Positions 29,155 through 38,940 of a stretch of 64,000 nt of DNA are shown piece after piece (position 1 is the first letter of the stretch; every line of letters begins with the position of its first letter). Location of the stretch: NCBI RefSeq assembly GCF_040214835.1, contig NZ_CP157874.1:5544501-5608500 (forward strand), in the 5' to 3' direction. The stretch comes from Pseudomonas asiatica (GTDB lineage Bacteria > Pseudomonadota > Gammaproteobacteria > Pseudomonadales > Pseudomonadaceae). Made by a program: the position numbers and the translations under genes. The notes beneath the pieces are model-generated. The model was not told the origin of the DNA. It saw only the letters and a list, made by a program, of their open reading frames with translations, and searched no databases.

Positions 29155-29248
29155 GGCCTCTTCGCGGGTAAACCCGCTCCCACAGGGATCGCGCCGCATC
29201 TGAAGGCTGTGCAGTACCTGTGGGAGCGGGTTTACCCGCGAAGAAGCC
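29155..29248. repeat. REP pair, inverted (CGGGTTTACCCG type)
   Basis: GCCTCTTCGCGGGTAAACCC and its inverse with a 30-bp spacer, lying in the gap between the LysR stop and the aepV start. Confidence 0.9.
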
Positions 29249-29257
29249 AACACAAAT

Positions 29258-30127
29258 CTAGAACTGTGAACCGGCCACTTCCTGCGCCACCCCAAGGAAG
29301 GCCGCCGGCAACCGGGCCTGGCGCCGCTCCTTCAGGCAATACAGGTACTCATGCATCACCGGCGCGTTCTCCAGCGCCAGCACCCGCAACTCAGGGTTGT
29401 GCGGCACCTCGTGCCGGGCAATCACGCTGATGCCGATATTGCGCAGCACCGCCTCACGGATAGACTCGCGGCTGCCAATCTCCAGCAAGGCGCCGGCCTT
29501 CACCCCGGCCTCCTGCATCATCTGCTCGGTCAGCTTGCGTGTGGTCGAGCCCTTCTCGCGCATCAGCAGGCAATGCCCTGCCACCACGTCAATGGACACC
29601 GCCTGGCGGTGTGCCAACGGGTGGTTGCGATGCACCGCCACCACCAACGGGTCAGTCCCCAGCACCCGCCGCACCAGCCGAGCGTCTTCCAGCAGTTGCG
29701 ACGAAGCGGCGATATCCACCCGGTAGTCCTCGAGCATCTCCAGCACCTGCTGCGAGTTGCCGATTTCCACCGCCACTTCCACCTGCGGCAGGCGTTCGCG
29801 GTAGATCTTCACCAGGTCGAGAATGTAGTAAGGCGCCGTGGCCGCAATGCGCAAGCTGCCCTGGGCCTGGCCGCTGTTGCGCAGCTCGAACTCGATGTCG
29901 GCCTCCTGCTGCAGCAGTGCCTTGACCATCGGCAGCAGGCGCACGCCCTCCTCGCTCAGCACCAGGCGCCGCCCGCCGCGGTAGAACAGCTCCACCGCGT
30001 ACTGGCTCTCCAGGTTGCGAATCTGCGTGGTCACCGTGGGCTGGCTGAGGCCGAGCTTCTTCGCCGCCAGGGTGATGCTGCCCAGGCGGGCCACCATGTA
30101 GAAGGCTTTAAGCTCCGAACTCAGCAT
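29258..30127 (-). CDS. LysR-family transcriptional regulator
   Basis: A 289-residue LysR regulator with an N-terminal winged helix (MLSSELKAFYMVARLGSITLA, LGLSQPTVTTQIRNLE) and a ligand-binding domain. By position it probably controls the downstream phosphonate transporter and PhnZ-like gene. Its start lies nine bases after the cadA stop, so it may also be read through from the metal-induced cadA promoter. Confidence 0.9.
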   Translation of the reverse strand: MLSSELKAFYMVARLGSITLAAKKLGLSQPTVTTQIRNLESQYAVELFYRGGRRLVLSEEGVRLLPMVKALLQQEADIEFELRNSGQAQGSLRIAATAPYYILDLVKIYRERLPQVEVAVEIGNSQQVLEMLEDYRVDIAASSQLLEDARLVRRVLGTDPLVVAVHRNHPLAHRQAVSIDVVAGHCLLMREKGSTTRKLTEQMMQEAGVKAGALLEIGSRESIREAVLRNIGISVIARHEVPHNPELRVLALENAPVMHEYLYCLKERRQARLPAAFLGVAQEVAGSQF

Positions 30128-30136
30128 GCACGTCCT

Positions 30137-32350
30137 CTATTTGCGCAACAGGCGCAAGCCGTTGAACACCACCAGCAGGCTCACGCCCATGTCGGCAAAC
30201 ACCGCCATCCACATGGTGGCCATGCCGGCAAAGGTGATCGCCAGGAATATCGCCTTGATGCCCAACGCCAGAACGATGTTCTGCATGAGGATCGCCGCAC
30301 TTTGGCGCGACAGCCTGACGAAGGCCGGGATTTTCCGCAAGTCGTCGTCCATCAGCGCCACATCGGCGGTCTCGATGGCGGTGTCGGTACCGGCCGCCGC
30401 CATGGCAAAACCGATCTCGGCACGAGCCAGCGCCGGGGCGTCGTTGATGCCGTCACCGACCATGCCCACCCGATGGCCCTGGGCGTACAGAGTTTCGATG
30501 CTCTTGAGCTTGTCGGCAGGCAGCAGGTTGCCTTCGGCACGGTCGATGCCCACCACGGTGGCGATGGCCTGGGCGGTATGCGGATTGTCACCGGTCAGCA
30601 TGACAGTCTTGATGCCCAACTCATGCAGCTCGGCGATGGCCTGGCGACTGCTTTCCTTCACCGTGTCGGCCACCGCGAACAGCGCCAACGGGCCGGAGCG
30701 GTCGAGCAGAAGCACCACGGTCTTGCCCTGGCGCTCCAGCACATCCAGCTGGGCCTCGAGCTCGGGCGAGCACAGCCCCAGTTCCTCGACCAGACGGTGG
30801 TTACCCAGGTGGTAAACCTCACCCGCGATGGTACCGCGCACGCCGCGCCCGGCCAGGGCGGCGAAGTCATCGACCTCGCTCAAGGCCAGGCCTTGCTCCT
30901 TGCCGAACTGGGCAATGGCGCGGGAAACCGGGTGATCCGAACGCTCGCCCAGGCTGGCGGCCAGGGCTTGCGCGCGGCCTTCGAACAGCGGCTCCAGTAC
31001 CTTGGCGTCGGTCTGCACCGGCTTGCCGTGGGTGATGGTGCCGGTCTTGTCCAGGGCCAGGAAGTCCAGCTGGCGCCCGCCTTCCAGGTACACGCCACCC
31101 TTGATCAGGATGCCCTTGCGCGCGGCGGCAGCCAGGCCGCTGACGATGGTCACCGGGGTCGAGATCACCAGGGCGCATGGGCAGGCCACCACCAGCAGCA
31201 CCAGGGCGCGATAGACCCAGTCGAACCAGGCACCGGCCATGAACAGCGGCGGTATCACCGCAACAGCCAGGGCAATGGCGAACACTACCGGGGTGTAGAT
31301 GCGCGAGAAGCGGTCGACGAAACGCTGGGTAGGCGCCCGCGCGCCTTGCGCTTCCTCGACGGCCTTGATGATCCGCGCCAGGGTCGATTGCCCGGCAGCA
31401 GCGGTAACGCGGAACTCCAGCGCCCCTGCCTGGTTGATGGTGCCGGCGAACAACTTGTCGCCCACGGCCTTCTCCACAGGCAGGCTTTCGCCGGTGATCG
31501 GCGCCTGATCGACGGTGGATTGCCCGCTGGTCACTTCTCCGTCCAGGCCAATTCGTTCGCCGGGGCGCACCCGCACCAGGGCCCCGATGGCCACCTCCCG
31601 CACCTCCACTTCCCGCCACTGGCCATCGGCCTGGCGCACGGTGGCCATGTCCGGGGTGAGCTGCATCAGGCCGCCAATGGCGTTGCGCGCGCGGTCCAGC
31701 GAGCGGGCTTCGATCAGCTCGGCGACGGTGAACAGCACCATCACCATGGCCGCTTCCGGCCACTGACCGATCAGCACCGCGCCAGTCACGGCAATGCTCA
31801 TCAGCGCGTTGATGTTGAGGTTGCGGTTTTTCAGGGCGATCCAGCCCTTCTTGTAGGTACCCAGGCCACAGCCGAGGATCGCTGCCAGCGCCAACGCCGC
31901 CACCACCCACTCCGGGGCCAGCGCGGCAAAGTGCACGATTTCGGCGGCGATCGCGGCAAGACCGGACAGCGCCAGCGGCCACCAGCGGGTCTTGACCACT
32001 TGTGGCGCGCTGGCCGTGCCATCGTCTTCGGCGCCAAGCGGCTCGGCCTTCATGCCCAGGCTGTCGATGGCCTGCTCGATTTCAGCAGTGCCACCCAGGG
32101 TGTGGCGCACGCCAAGCACACGGTTGATCAGGTTGAATTCCAGCTGCTCGATACCGGCCAGCTTGCCCAGCTTGTCCTGGATCAGGGTCTGCTCGGTAGG
32201 GCAGTCCATGGCCTCGATGCGAAAACGGCTGAACTGGGCGTGGCTGCTGGCCTTTTCGCTCAGCTGGACCGAGGCTGGCGCAGCAGCGCTGCCACAGCAG
32301 CTGTGGGCGTGGTGATCGTGCTTGTGTTCGTGGCTGACAGGCTGGTTCAT
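30137..32350 (-). CDS. cadA: Cd2+/Zn2+/Pb2+-exporting P1B-type ATPase CadA
   Basis: A 737-residue heavy-metal pump in the inner membrane. The N terminus is His-rich (HEHKHDHHAHSCCG), followed by a ferredoxin-like HMA domain with DCPTEQT. The membrane metal site is VVACPCALVIS, the phosphorylation site is ALDKTGTITHG, and TGES and GDGINDAPALA complete the ATPase core. It exports Cd, Zn and Pb. The start MNQPVSHEH at 32350 is chosen for the family N terminus. Divergent from cadR with an operator between. Confidence 0.95.
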   Translation of the reverse strand: MNQPVSHEHKHDHHAHSCCGSAAAPASVQLSEKASSHAQFSRFRIEAMDCPTEQTLIQDKLGKLAGIEQLEFNLINRVLGVRHTLGGTAEIEQAIDSLGMKAEPLGAEDDGTASAPQVVKTRWWPLALSGLAAIAAEIVHFAALAPEWVVAALALAAILGCGLGTYKKGWIALKNRNLNINALMSIAVTGAVLIGQWPEAAMVMVLFTVAELIEARSLDRARNAIGGLMQLTPDMATVRQADGQWREVEVREVAIGALVRVRPGERIGLDGEVTSGQSTVDQAPITGESLPVEKAVGDKLFAGTINQAGALEFRVTAAAGQSTLARIIKAVEEAQGARAPTQRFVDRFSRIYTPVVFAIALAVAVIPPLFMAGAWFDWVYRALVLLVVACPCALVISTPVTIVSGLAAAARKGILIKGGVYLEGGRQLDFLALDKTGTITHGKPVQTDAKVLEPLFEGRAQALAASLGERSDHPVSRAIAQFGKEQGLALSEVDDFAALAGRGVRGTIAGEVYHLGNHRLVEELGLCSPELEAQLDVLERQGKTVVLLLDRSGPLALFAVADTVKESSRQAIAELHELGIKTVMLTGDNPHTAQAIATVVGIDRAEGNLLPADKLKSIETLYAQGHRVGMVGDGINDAPALARAEIGFAMAAAGTDTAIETADVALMDDDLRKIPAFVRLSRQSAAILMQNIVLALGIKAIFLAITFAGMATMWMAVFADMGVSLLVVFNGLRLLRK

Positions 32351-32387
32351 GGGGTCATCCTTAATTTGAGCCTGTTGCCAAGTGAAC

Positions 32388-32408
32388 ACCCTGTAGCCAC
32401 TATAGGGT
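32388..32408. promoter_or_regulatory. CadR operator in the cadA/cadR divergent promoter
   Basis: A 21-bp inverted repeat, ACCCTGTAG-CCA-CTATAGGGT, with eight of nine arm positions paired. Its ACCCT...AGGGT layout is that of CadR/MerR-family metal operators placed in a lengthened promoter spacer. It sits 37 bp from the cadA start and 26 bp from the cadR start. Confidence 0.88.
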
Positions 32409-32434
32409 CAAGCCACTTGCTGGAGAATTTCGTG

Positions 32435-32878
32435 ATGAAGATCGGAGAACTGGCCAAAGCCACCGACTGCGCCGTGGAAACCATCCGCTACTACGAGCGT
32501 GAACAGCTGCTGCCGGAGCCGGCGCGCAGCGACGGCAACTACCGGCTGTATACCCAGGCCCACGTCGAGCGGCTGACGTTCATCCGCAACTGCCGCACCC
32601 TGGACATGACCCTGGATGAAATCCGCAGCCTGCTACGCCTGCGCGACAGCCCCGATGATTCGTGCGGCAGTGTCAATGCGCTGATCGACGAACATATCGA
32701 GCATGTGCAGGCACGGATCGATGGTCTGGTGGCGTTGCAGGAACAGCTGGTGGAGCTGCGGCGGCGCTGCAATGCGCAAGGGGCGGAATGCGCGATCTTG
32801 CAGCAACTGGAGACGAACGGGGCGGTATCGGTGCCGGATACCGAGCATTCGCATGTGGGGCGAAGCCACGGGCATTGA
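32435..32878 (+). CDS. cadR: Cadmium-responsive MerR-family regulator CadR
   Basis: A 147-residue MerR regulator, the same length as known P. putida CadR. The winged HTH is at residues 1-40 (MKIGELAKATDCAVETIRYY), and the metal-binding cysteines Cys77, Cys112 and Cys119 are all present. The C-terminal tail is His-rich (EHSHVGRSHGH). It senses Cd(II) and activates cadA from the divergent promoter. A TGGAG ribosome site precedes the start at 32435. Confidence 0.95.
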   Translation: MKIGELAKATDCAVETIRYYEREQLLPEPARSDGNYRLYTQAHVERLTFIRNCRTLDMTLDEIRSLLRLRDSPDDSCGSVNALIDEHIEHVQARIDGLVALQEQLVELRRRCNAQGAECAILQQLETNGAVSVPDTEHSHVGRSHGH

Positions 32879-32884
32879 GATTCT

Positions 32885-32995
32885 GGGGCTGCTTTGCAGC
32901 CCATCGCGACACAAGGCCGCTCCTACAGGCTACGCGATCTCCTGTAGGAGCGGCCTTGTGTCGCGAAAGGGGCGCAAAGCGCCCCCGGCAATCTA
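32885..32995. repeat. REP-type pair, GGCCTTGTGTCGCGA family
   Basis: Outer hairpins GGGCTGCTTTGCAGCCC and GGGCGCAAAGCGCCC enclose inverted arms ACACAAGGCCGCTCCTACAG and complement. It sits between the convergent cadR and thyA genes. Confidence 0.88.
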
Positions 32996-33000
32996 GAACA

Positions 33001-33972
33001 TCAGACGGCCATCGGCGCCGTCATCGGCGCATGATGCTCATACCCTTCGAGCCAGAAATCGCTCGGCTCGATCTTCTCCAGCCACTCCGGCTCGTACTTG
33101 CCCGTCTCGGCAAACGCCGGCACACGGTCGCTGATCACCAGCTTCGGCGCTTCCAGCGGCTCACGCTTGAGCTGCTCGTTGAGCATGTCCAGGTGGTTCT
33201 CATACACATGGGCATCGCCGATGAAGTAGGTGAACCAGCGCGGGGTGTAGCCGGTCAGGCGGCCGAACAGCGACAGCAGCGCCGCGCCTTCGGTGAGGTT
33301 GAACGGCGTACCCAGGCCCAGGTCGTTGGAACGGATGTAGAGGGTCAGGGAAATCTCCCTGGTCTCCACATTCGGGTGGAACTGGTACAGCAGGTGGCAC
33401 GGCGGCAGGGCCATTTCGTCCAGCTGCGCGCAGTTCCAGCCGTGGAACAGGATACGGCGGCTGCCCGGGTCGTTGGCGATGGTGTCCAGGCACTGGCGCA
33501 CCTGGTCGATGGCCTTGTACAGGATGACGAACGCGACGCCGTCCTCCTCGTCCTGGGCGATGCGGCGGAAGCCCGCCTTCTCGGCCATTTCGATGGCCGC
33601 CGGGTTGCTCAGCGGGATGCGCTTGTAGCCCGGCCATTGGCGCCATTGCACGCCGTAGATCTCGCCAAGGTCGTCATGGCCCTGACGGAACGGGTTGGCC
33701 AGCCACTGGGCGTTCTCGTTGGCGTTCTGGTCCCAGACCTTGCAGCCCAGTTCGCGGAATTCACCGGCGTTCTTCACGCCACGCAGGAAACCGACCATTT
33801 CGCCGATCGCCGACTTGAACGCCAGTTTGCGCGTGGTAATGGCCGGGAAGCCCTTCTGCAAGTCGAAACGCAGCATGGCGCCCGGCAGGCTGATGGTGCG
33901 GATGCCGGTGCGGTTGCCCTGCAGCGTGCCGTTGTCGATGACGTCGCGGACCAGGTCCAGATACTGTTTCAT
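33001..33972 (-). CDS. thyA: Thymidylate synthase ThyA
   Basis: A 323-residue ThyA, which methylates dUMP using methylene-tetrahydrofolate. Key parts: GTIRxLPGxx-type start ([16 protein letters not shown]), the nucleophile region [25 protein letters not shown] and the C-terminal EGYEHHAPM. It is somewhat longer than E. coli ThyA, as in other pseudomonads. The CAGGTAAGCC stretch before the start acts as ribosome site; a strong hairpin lies only 15-43 bp upstream (33987-34015). Confidence 0.95.
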   Translation of the reverse strand: MKQYLDLVRDVIDNGTLQGNRTGIRTISLPGAMLRFDLQKGFPAITTRKLAFKSAIGEMVGFLRGVKNAGEFRELGCKVWDQNANENAQWLANPFRQGHDDLGEIYGVQWRQWPGYKRIPLSNPAAIEMAEKAGFRRIAQDEEDGVAFVILYKAIDQVRQCLDTIANDPGSRRILFHGWNCAQLDEMALPPCHLLYQFHPNVETREISLTLYIRSNDLGLGTPFNLTEGAALLSLFGRLTGYTPRWFTYFIGDAHVYENHLDMLNEQLKREPLEAPKLVISDRVPAFAETGKYEPEWLEKIEPSDFWLEGYEHHAPMTAPMAV

Positions 33973-33986
33973 GGCTTACCTGTAGC

Positions 33987-34015
33987 AAAAACGGCAGGGG
34001 GATCGCCCCTGCCGT
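33987..34015 (-). terminator. Intrinsic terminator between lgt and thyA
   Basis: Read on the minus strand: stem ACGGCAGGGG / CCCCTGCCGT (10 bp) with a five-base loop, followed by TTTTGC. It ends only about 15 bp before the thyA ATG, so it may be an attenuator rather than a plain terminator. Confidence 0.85.
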
Positions 34016-34023
34016 GGGATTAA

Positions 34024-34830
34024 TCAGGCGGGTTTCGCCGTAGGCTTGCGATTATAAGCCCACCAGATCAGGCCAAGGCCAGCCAGGATCATCGGCACGC
34101 ACAGAATCTGACCCATGGTCAGCCAGCCCCAGGCCAGGTAGCCAAGCTGGGCATCCGGTACGCGGACGAATTCGACGATGAAGCGGAAGATGCCGTAGAA
34201 CAGCGCGAACATGCCGGATACCGCCATGGTCGGCCGCGGCTTGCGCGAAAACGCCCAGAGGATCAGGAACAGCGCCACACCTTCGAGTGCGAACTGGTAC
34301 AGCTGCGATGGGTGACGCGGCAGCTGCGCCGGGTCGCTGAACGGTGGGAAGACCATCGCCCATGGCACGTCGGTGGCCTTGCCCCACAGCTCGGCGTTGA
34401 TGAAGTTGCCGATGCGCCCGGCCCCCAGGCCGATCGGCACCAGCGGCGCGACGAAGTCCATCAGCTCGAAGAACGACTTGTTGTTGCGCTTGCCGAACCA
34501 CAAGGCCGCCAGCATCACGCCGATGAAACCGCCGTGGAACGACATGCCACCCTTCCACACCTCGAAGATCAGCGTCGGATTGGCCAGGTAGGCGTGCAGG
34601 TCGTAGAACAGCACGTAGCCCAGGCGACCACCGACGATCACACCCATCGACAGCCAGAACACCAGGTCGGAGAGCTTTTCGCGCGTCCAGGTGGGGTCGA
34701 AGCGGTTCAGCCGGCGCGAGGCGAGCAGCCAGGCACCGCCGATGCCGACCAGGTACATCAGGCCGTACCAATGGATTTTCAGCGGCCCGATGGCCACGGC
34801 CACGGGGTCTATCTGCGGGTAAGGCAGCAT
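34024..34830 (-). CDS. lgt: Prolipoprotein diacylglyceryl transferase Lgt
   Basis: A 268-residue membrane enzyme that adds diacylglycerol to lipobox cysteines, the first step of lipoprotein maturation. The Lgt signature [16 protein letters not shown] is present, with [10 protein letters not shown] and several membrane segments. It begins 16 bp after the TauE-type gene stop, so the two are probably one transcript. Confidence 0.95.
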   Translation of the reverse strand: MLPYPQIDPVAVAIGPLKIHWYGLMYLVGIGGAWLLASRRLNRFDPTWTREKLSDLVFWLSMGVIVGGRLGYVLFYDLHAYLANPTLIFEVWKGGMSFHGGFIGVMLAALWFGKRNNKSFFELMDFVAPLVPIGLGAGRIGNFINAELWGKATDVPWAMVFPPFSDPAQLPRHPSQLYQFALEGVALFLILWAFSRKPRPTMAVSGMFALFYGIFRFIVEFVRVPDAQLGYLAWGWLTMGQILCVPMILAGLGLIWWAYNRKPTAKPA

Positions 34831-34846
34831 GGAACTTCCTCTCGAT

Positions 34847-35629
34847 TCAAATCAAAAAGCTGAGGCCGACACAGAACAGCAGGGCTGCGAACAGGCGTTT
34901 CAACAAACGTGGCGACAGCTTGTGCGCCAGGCGCGCGCCGAAGCGGGCGAAAAACATGCTTGTCACGGCAATGCCGAGCAGCGCCGGCAGGTACACGTAA
35001 CCCAGGCTGTGGGCCGGCAGGTGCTCCTCGTGCCAACCCAGCAGCATGAAACTCAGGGCACTGGCCAAGGCAATCGGCAGGCCACAGGCCGAAGACGTGG
35101 CCACTGCCTGCTGCATGGGCAGGCTGCGCCAGGTCAGGAACGGCACGGTCAGCGAACCGCCGCCGATGCCGAAAATGGCCGAAGCCCAGCCGATCACCCC
35201 ACCTGCACCGATCAGCGCGGGCTTGCCGGGGATGCCGCGACTGGCCTTGGGCTTGAGGTCCAGGGCCATCTGCGCGGCGATGACCAGGGCGAACACACCG
35301 ATGATCTTTTGCAGCAGTGGCCCCTGGATCAGCGAGGCGGTCTTGGCGCCGACACCGGCCCCGAGGAGGATGCCGAGGGTCATCCAGGCGAAGATCGGCC
35401 ATTGCACCGCGCCCTTGCGATGGTGCTCGAGCACGGCGTTGATCGAGGTGAAGACGATGGTTGCCAGCGACGTACCGACAGCCAGGTGGGTCAGCACCGA
35501 GGCATCGAAACCCTGCAAGGTGAAGCTGAACACCAGCACCGGCACGATGATGATACCGCCGCCCACGCCGAACAGCCCGGCCAGCACACCGGCGCAGGCG
35601 CCCAACAGCAGATAGAGCACGAATTCCAT
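34847..35629 (-). CDS. TauE/SafE family sulfite/anion permease
   Basis: A 260-residue protein with about eight membrane segments and the family's repeated Gly-rich elements [15 protein letters not shown] and [14 protein letters not shown]. TauE/SafE proteins export sulfite or sulfonate-derived anions, but substrates vary widely. The start [10 protein letters not shown] has a GGGGAAGA site. It is the first gene before lgt. Confidence 0.88.
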   Translation of the reverse strand: MEFVLYLLLGACAGVLAGLFGVGGGIIIVPVLVFSFTLQGFDASVLTHLAVGTSLATIVFTSINAVLEHHRKGAVQWPIFAWMTLGILLGAGVGAKTASLIQGPLLQKIIGVFALVIAAQMALDLKPKASRGIPGKPALIGAGGVIGWASAIFGIGGGSLTVPFLTWRSLPMQQAVATSSACGLPIALASALSFMLLGWHEEHLPAHSLGYVYLPALLGIAVTSMFFARFGARLAHKLSPRLLKRLFAALLFCVGLSFLI

Positions 35630-35758
35630 TCGTCTTCCCCGAAAAAACAATGCGGCATGGTAACGGAAGCCGGGCTCGGGGCTCTAGTGAACAGTGTGTC
35701 AGGATGGATCCTCCCCGCCGCTGTGGGTACAGTGGCAAAAAACCCAGAGGCCCGACCG

Positions 35759-36505
35759 ATGTGCCTGATCGTATTCGCCTGGCGGCCGGGGCATGCCCTG
35801 CCGCTGATCGTGGCGGCCAACCGCGATGAGTTCTATGCCCGCCCCACCCAGGCCCTGGCGGCCTGGGAGGATGCACCCGGGGTATATGCCGGGCGCGACC
35901 TGGAGGCCGGCGGCACCTGGCTGGGCGTCGGCCCGCAGGGGCGGTTCGCGGCGCTGACCAATATTCGCGACCCGGCGCAGGCTTTGGGGCCGCGCTCGCG
36001 GGGCGAGCTGGTGGCGGCGTATCTGCAGGGGGAGTTGGGGGTCGAGGCCTATCTGGACCAGGTGGCCAGCCGCAGCAGGCAATATTCAGGGTTCAACCTG
36101 CTGGTGGGCGATGGGCGGCAGCTGGGCTATCTGCATGCCCGGGACGCGGCGCCGCGCTTGCTGGAGGCCGGGGTTTACGGGCTTTCCAATGCCGGGCTGG
36201 ATACGCCTTGGCCGAAGCTGGTGAAGGCGCGCAGTGGGCTGGAAGGGTTACTGGAGACGCCAGAGCCACAGCGCTTGCTGGCGTTGCTGGCCGATGCCGA
36301 ACCGGCGCCGGAGGGCGAGTTGCCGGAGACGGGCGTGGGGTTGGCGACCGAGAAGCTGCTGTCGAGTGTGTTCATTGCCAGCCAGAACTACGGGACGCGG
36401 GCGAGCACGGCTCTGATTGTGGATGATCAGGGAAAAAGGCGACTGGTTGAACGCAGTTTCGGGCCCTTTGGTGGGCACTTGGGGGAAGTTGAGTTGCTGG
36501 TCTGA
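35759..36505 (+). CDS. NRDE family protein (TANGO2-like)
   Basis: A 248-residue protein beginning MCLIVFAW with NRDEFYARPT, the NRDE motif that names the family, and then GTWLGVGPQGRFAALTNIRDP. An N-terminal Cys directly after Met suggests an Ntn-hydrolase fold, but the biochemical role is unsettled. It is divergent from the TauE-type gene. Confidence 0.88.
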   Translation: MCLIVFAWRPGHALPLIVAANRDEFYARPTQALAAWEDAPGVYAGRDLEAGGTWLGVGPQGRFAALTNIRDPAQALGPRSRGELVAAYLQGELGVEAYLDQVASRSRQYSGFNLLVGDGRQLGYLHARDAAPRLLEAGVYGLSNAGLDTPWPKLVKARSGLEGLLETPEPQRLLALLADAEPAPEGELPETGVGLATEKLLSSVFIASQNYGTRASTALIVDDQGKRRLVERSFGPFGGHLGEVELLV

Positions 36506-36524
36506 TAATTTGATGTTGCTTGCT

Positions 36525-36622
36525 CCGGCCTCTTCGCGGGTAAACCCGCTCCCACAGGTACTGCGCCGCATCTGAAGGCTGCGCTGTACCTGTGGGAGCG
36601 GGTTTACCCGCGAAAAGGCCGG
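36525..36622. repeat. REP pair, inverted (CGGGTTTACCCG type)
   Basis: Arms CCGGCCTCTTCGCGGGTAAA and complement, spacer about 35 bp, between the convergent NRDE and ptsP genes. Confidence 0.9.
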
Positions 36623-36638
36623 AACAGGCACCCCACAT

Positions 36639-38918
36639 TCAGAGGGTTTTATTGGCCCCAGGCCCGATCATCCGCGCCAACCCAAGGTTTTTCAGGGCCA
36701 GTTGCAGCGAGCTGTGGATAACCTGCGGGTTGTCATGACTCAAGGCCTCCACCAGCAGCTCCTTGGCCTTGCTCATATTCACCTGACGCAGCATCCACTT
36801 CACCTTCGGCAGGTTGGTGGCGTTCATCGACAGGCTGTCGAAGCCCATGGCCATCAACAGGATCGCCGCTGCCGGGTCACCGGCCATCTCACCGCAGATA
36901 CTCACCGGCTTGCCTTCGCCATGGGCGTCGCGCACCACCGTGTTCAGCGCCTGCAACACCGCCGGGTGCAGGTAGTCGTACAGGTCGGCGACCCGCGGGT
37001 TGTTGCGGTCCACCGCCAGCAGGTACTGGGTCAGGTCGTTGGAACCGACCGACAGGAAGTCCACCTGCCGCGCCAGCTCCTTGGTCTGGTACACCGCCGC
37101 AGGAATTTCCACCATCACGCCAACCGGTGGCATCGGCACATCGGTGCCTTCGTCACGCACCTCGCCCCAGGCGCGGTGGATCAGGTGCAGCGCCTCTTCC
37201 AGCTCGTGGATGCCGGAAATCATCGGCAGCAGGATACGCAGGTTGTTCAGCCCCTCGCTGGCCTTGAGCATGGCGCGGGTCTGCACCAGGAAGATTTCCG
37301 GGTGGTCGAGGGTGACGCGAATGCCGCGCCAGCCGAGGAACGGGTTTTCTTCCTTGATCGGGAAGTACGACAGCGACTTGTCGCCACCGATGTCGAGGGT
37401 ACGCATGGTCACCGGCAGCGGGTGGAAGGCCGCCAGCTGCTCGCGGTAGATGGCCAGCTGCTCTTTTTCGCTGGGGAAGCGCTGGTTGATCATGAACGGC
37501 ACTTCGGTGCGGTACAGCCCCACCCCTTCGGCGCCACGCTGCTGGGCACGGGCTACGTCGGCGAGCAGGCCGGTGTTGACCCACAGCGGCATGCGGTGGC
37601 CGTCCGGGGTAACGCACGGCAGTTCGCGCAGGGCATCCAGGCCCTGGGCCAGCTGGCGCTCCTCCTCGACCACGTCGCTGTACTGCTTGCGCAGCACTTC
37701 GCTGGGGTTGGTGAACACCTCGCCCTTGTAGCCGTCGACGATCATCTCGATGCCGTCGACCTTGGAATAAGGCAAGTCGACCAGGCCCATCACCGTGGGG
37801 ATGCCCATGGCGCGAGCCAGGATGGCGACGTGGGAGTTGCCCGACCCCAGTACCGAGACCAGGCCGACCAGCTTGCCTTCCGGCACTTCACCGAGCATCG
37901 CCGGGGTCAGCTCTTCACTGACCAGGATGGTGTTGTCGGCATACACCAGCGACTGCGCGCGGGCTTCCTGCAGGTAGGCCAGCAGGCGCCGGCCCAGGTC
38001 CTTGACGTCGGAGGCGCGCTCGCGCAGGTAGTCATCGTCCATCAGCTCGAAGCGGTTGACGTGCTCGCCCACCACCTGGCGCAGTGCGCCCTGAGCCCAC
38101 TGGCCGGTCTTGATGACCTCCGTCACCTCACCGCCCAGGGCCGCGTCTTCGAGCATCATCAGGTACACATCGAACAGTGCACGCTCCTCCGGGCGCAGCT
38201 GGGTGGCCAGCTTGGCCGACAGCTTGCGCATATCGTCGCGCACACCTTCGAGGGCGTTCTGGAACAGCTTCAGCTCGGCGTCGATGTCATCGACGGTCTT
38301 GTCCGGTACCACTTCCAGATCGGCTGGCGGCAGCATCACCACTGCGCGCCCCACGGCGGCGCCTGGCGAGCCCGGTACACCGACGAAGCGCGCCTCCTGG
38401 ATACCCTTGCCCTGGCGGCCCAGGCCACGGATCGAGCCGGTGGCCTCGGCGTGGGCGATAACCCCTGCCAGCTGGGCGCTCATGGTGACCAGGAAGGCTT
38501 CTTCGCCCTCGTCGAACTGGCGGCGCTCCTTTTGCTGGATGACCAATACCCCGACCACGCGGCGGTGGTGGATGATCGGCGCACCGAGGAAGGAGGCGAA
38601 TTTTTCCTCGCCGGTTTCGGCAAAGTAGCGGTAACGCGGGTGGTCGGCAGCGTTTTCCAGGTTCAGCGGCTCTTCCCGGGTACCGACCAGGCCGACCAGG
38701 CCTTCGTTGGGGGCCATGCTGACCTTGCCGATGGAGCGCTTGTTCAGGCCTTCGGTGGCCATCAGCACGAAGCGGTTGGTTTCCGGGTCGAGCAGGTAGA
38801 CCGAGCAGACCTGGCTGCCCATGGCCTCCTTGACACGCAAGACAATGATCCCCAACGCCGACTTGAGATCTTTGGCGGAGTTTACTTCCTGGACGATCTT
38901 GCGCAGCGTATTGAGCAT
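36639..38918 (-). CDS. ptsP: Nitrogen PTS enzyme I, phosphoenolpyruvate-protein phosphotransferase PtsP
   Basis: A 759-residue EI-Ntr. An N-terminal GAF domain (about residues 1-165, MLNTLRKIVQEVNSAKDL) precedes an EI domain with the phosphohistidine motif GSGNSHVAILARAMGIPTVMG and the PEP-binding C-terminal half (GWRGIRVTLDHPEIF, GSNDLTQYLLAVDRNN, ICGEMAGDP). It passes phosphate from PEP to NPr, linking nitrogen status to potassium transport, polyhydroxyalkanoate and other traits. It starts 22 bp after the rppH stop and is co-transcribed with it. Confidence 0.96.
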   Translation of the reverse strand: MLNTLRKIVQEVNSAKDLKSALGIIVLRVKEAMGSQVCSVYLLDPETNRFVLMATEGLNKRSIGKVSMAPNEGLVGLVGTREEPLNLENAADHPRYRYFAETGEEKFASFLGAPIIHHRRVVGVLVIQQKERRQFDEGEEAFLVTMSAQLAGVIAHAEATGSIRGLGRQGKGIQEARFVGVPGSPGAAVGRAVVMLPPADLEVVPDKTVDDIDAELKLFQNALEGVRDDMRKLSAKLATQLRPEERALFDVYLMMLEDAALGGEVTEVIKTGQWAQGALRQVVGEHVNRFELMDDDYLRERASDVKDLGRRLLAYLQEARAQSLVYADNTILVSEELTPAMLGEVPEGKLVGLVSVLGSGNSHVAILARAMGIPTVMGLVDLPYSKVDGIEMIVDGYKGEVFTNPSEVLRKQYSDVVEEERQLAQGLDALRELPCVTPDGHRMPLWVNTGLLADVARAQQRGAEGVGLYRTEVPFMINQRFPSEKEQLAIYREQLAAFHPLPVTMRTLDIGGDKSLSYFPIKEENPFLGWRGIRVTLDHPEIFLVQTRAMLKASEGLNNLRILLPMISGIHELEEALHLIHRAWGEVRDEGTDVPMPPVGVMVEIPAAVYQTKELARQVDFLSVGSNDLTQYLLAVDRNNPRVADLYDYLHPAVLQALNTVVRDAHGEGKPVSICGEMAGDPAAAILLMAMGFDSLSMNATNLPKVKWMLRQVNMSKAKELLVEALSHDNPQVIHSSLQLALKNLGLARMIGPGANKTL

Positions 38919-38940
38919 GGCTCGGGGTCGAACTCCGTCG

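Noticed and set aside
29351-32878. A 1175-codon forward frame opposite the LysR gene and cadA
   Set aside because: It is a high-GC shadow of the minus-strand genes; only its last 147 codons are real (cadR, start 32435).
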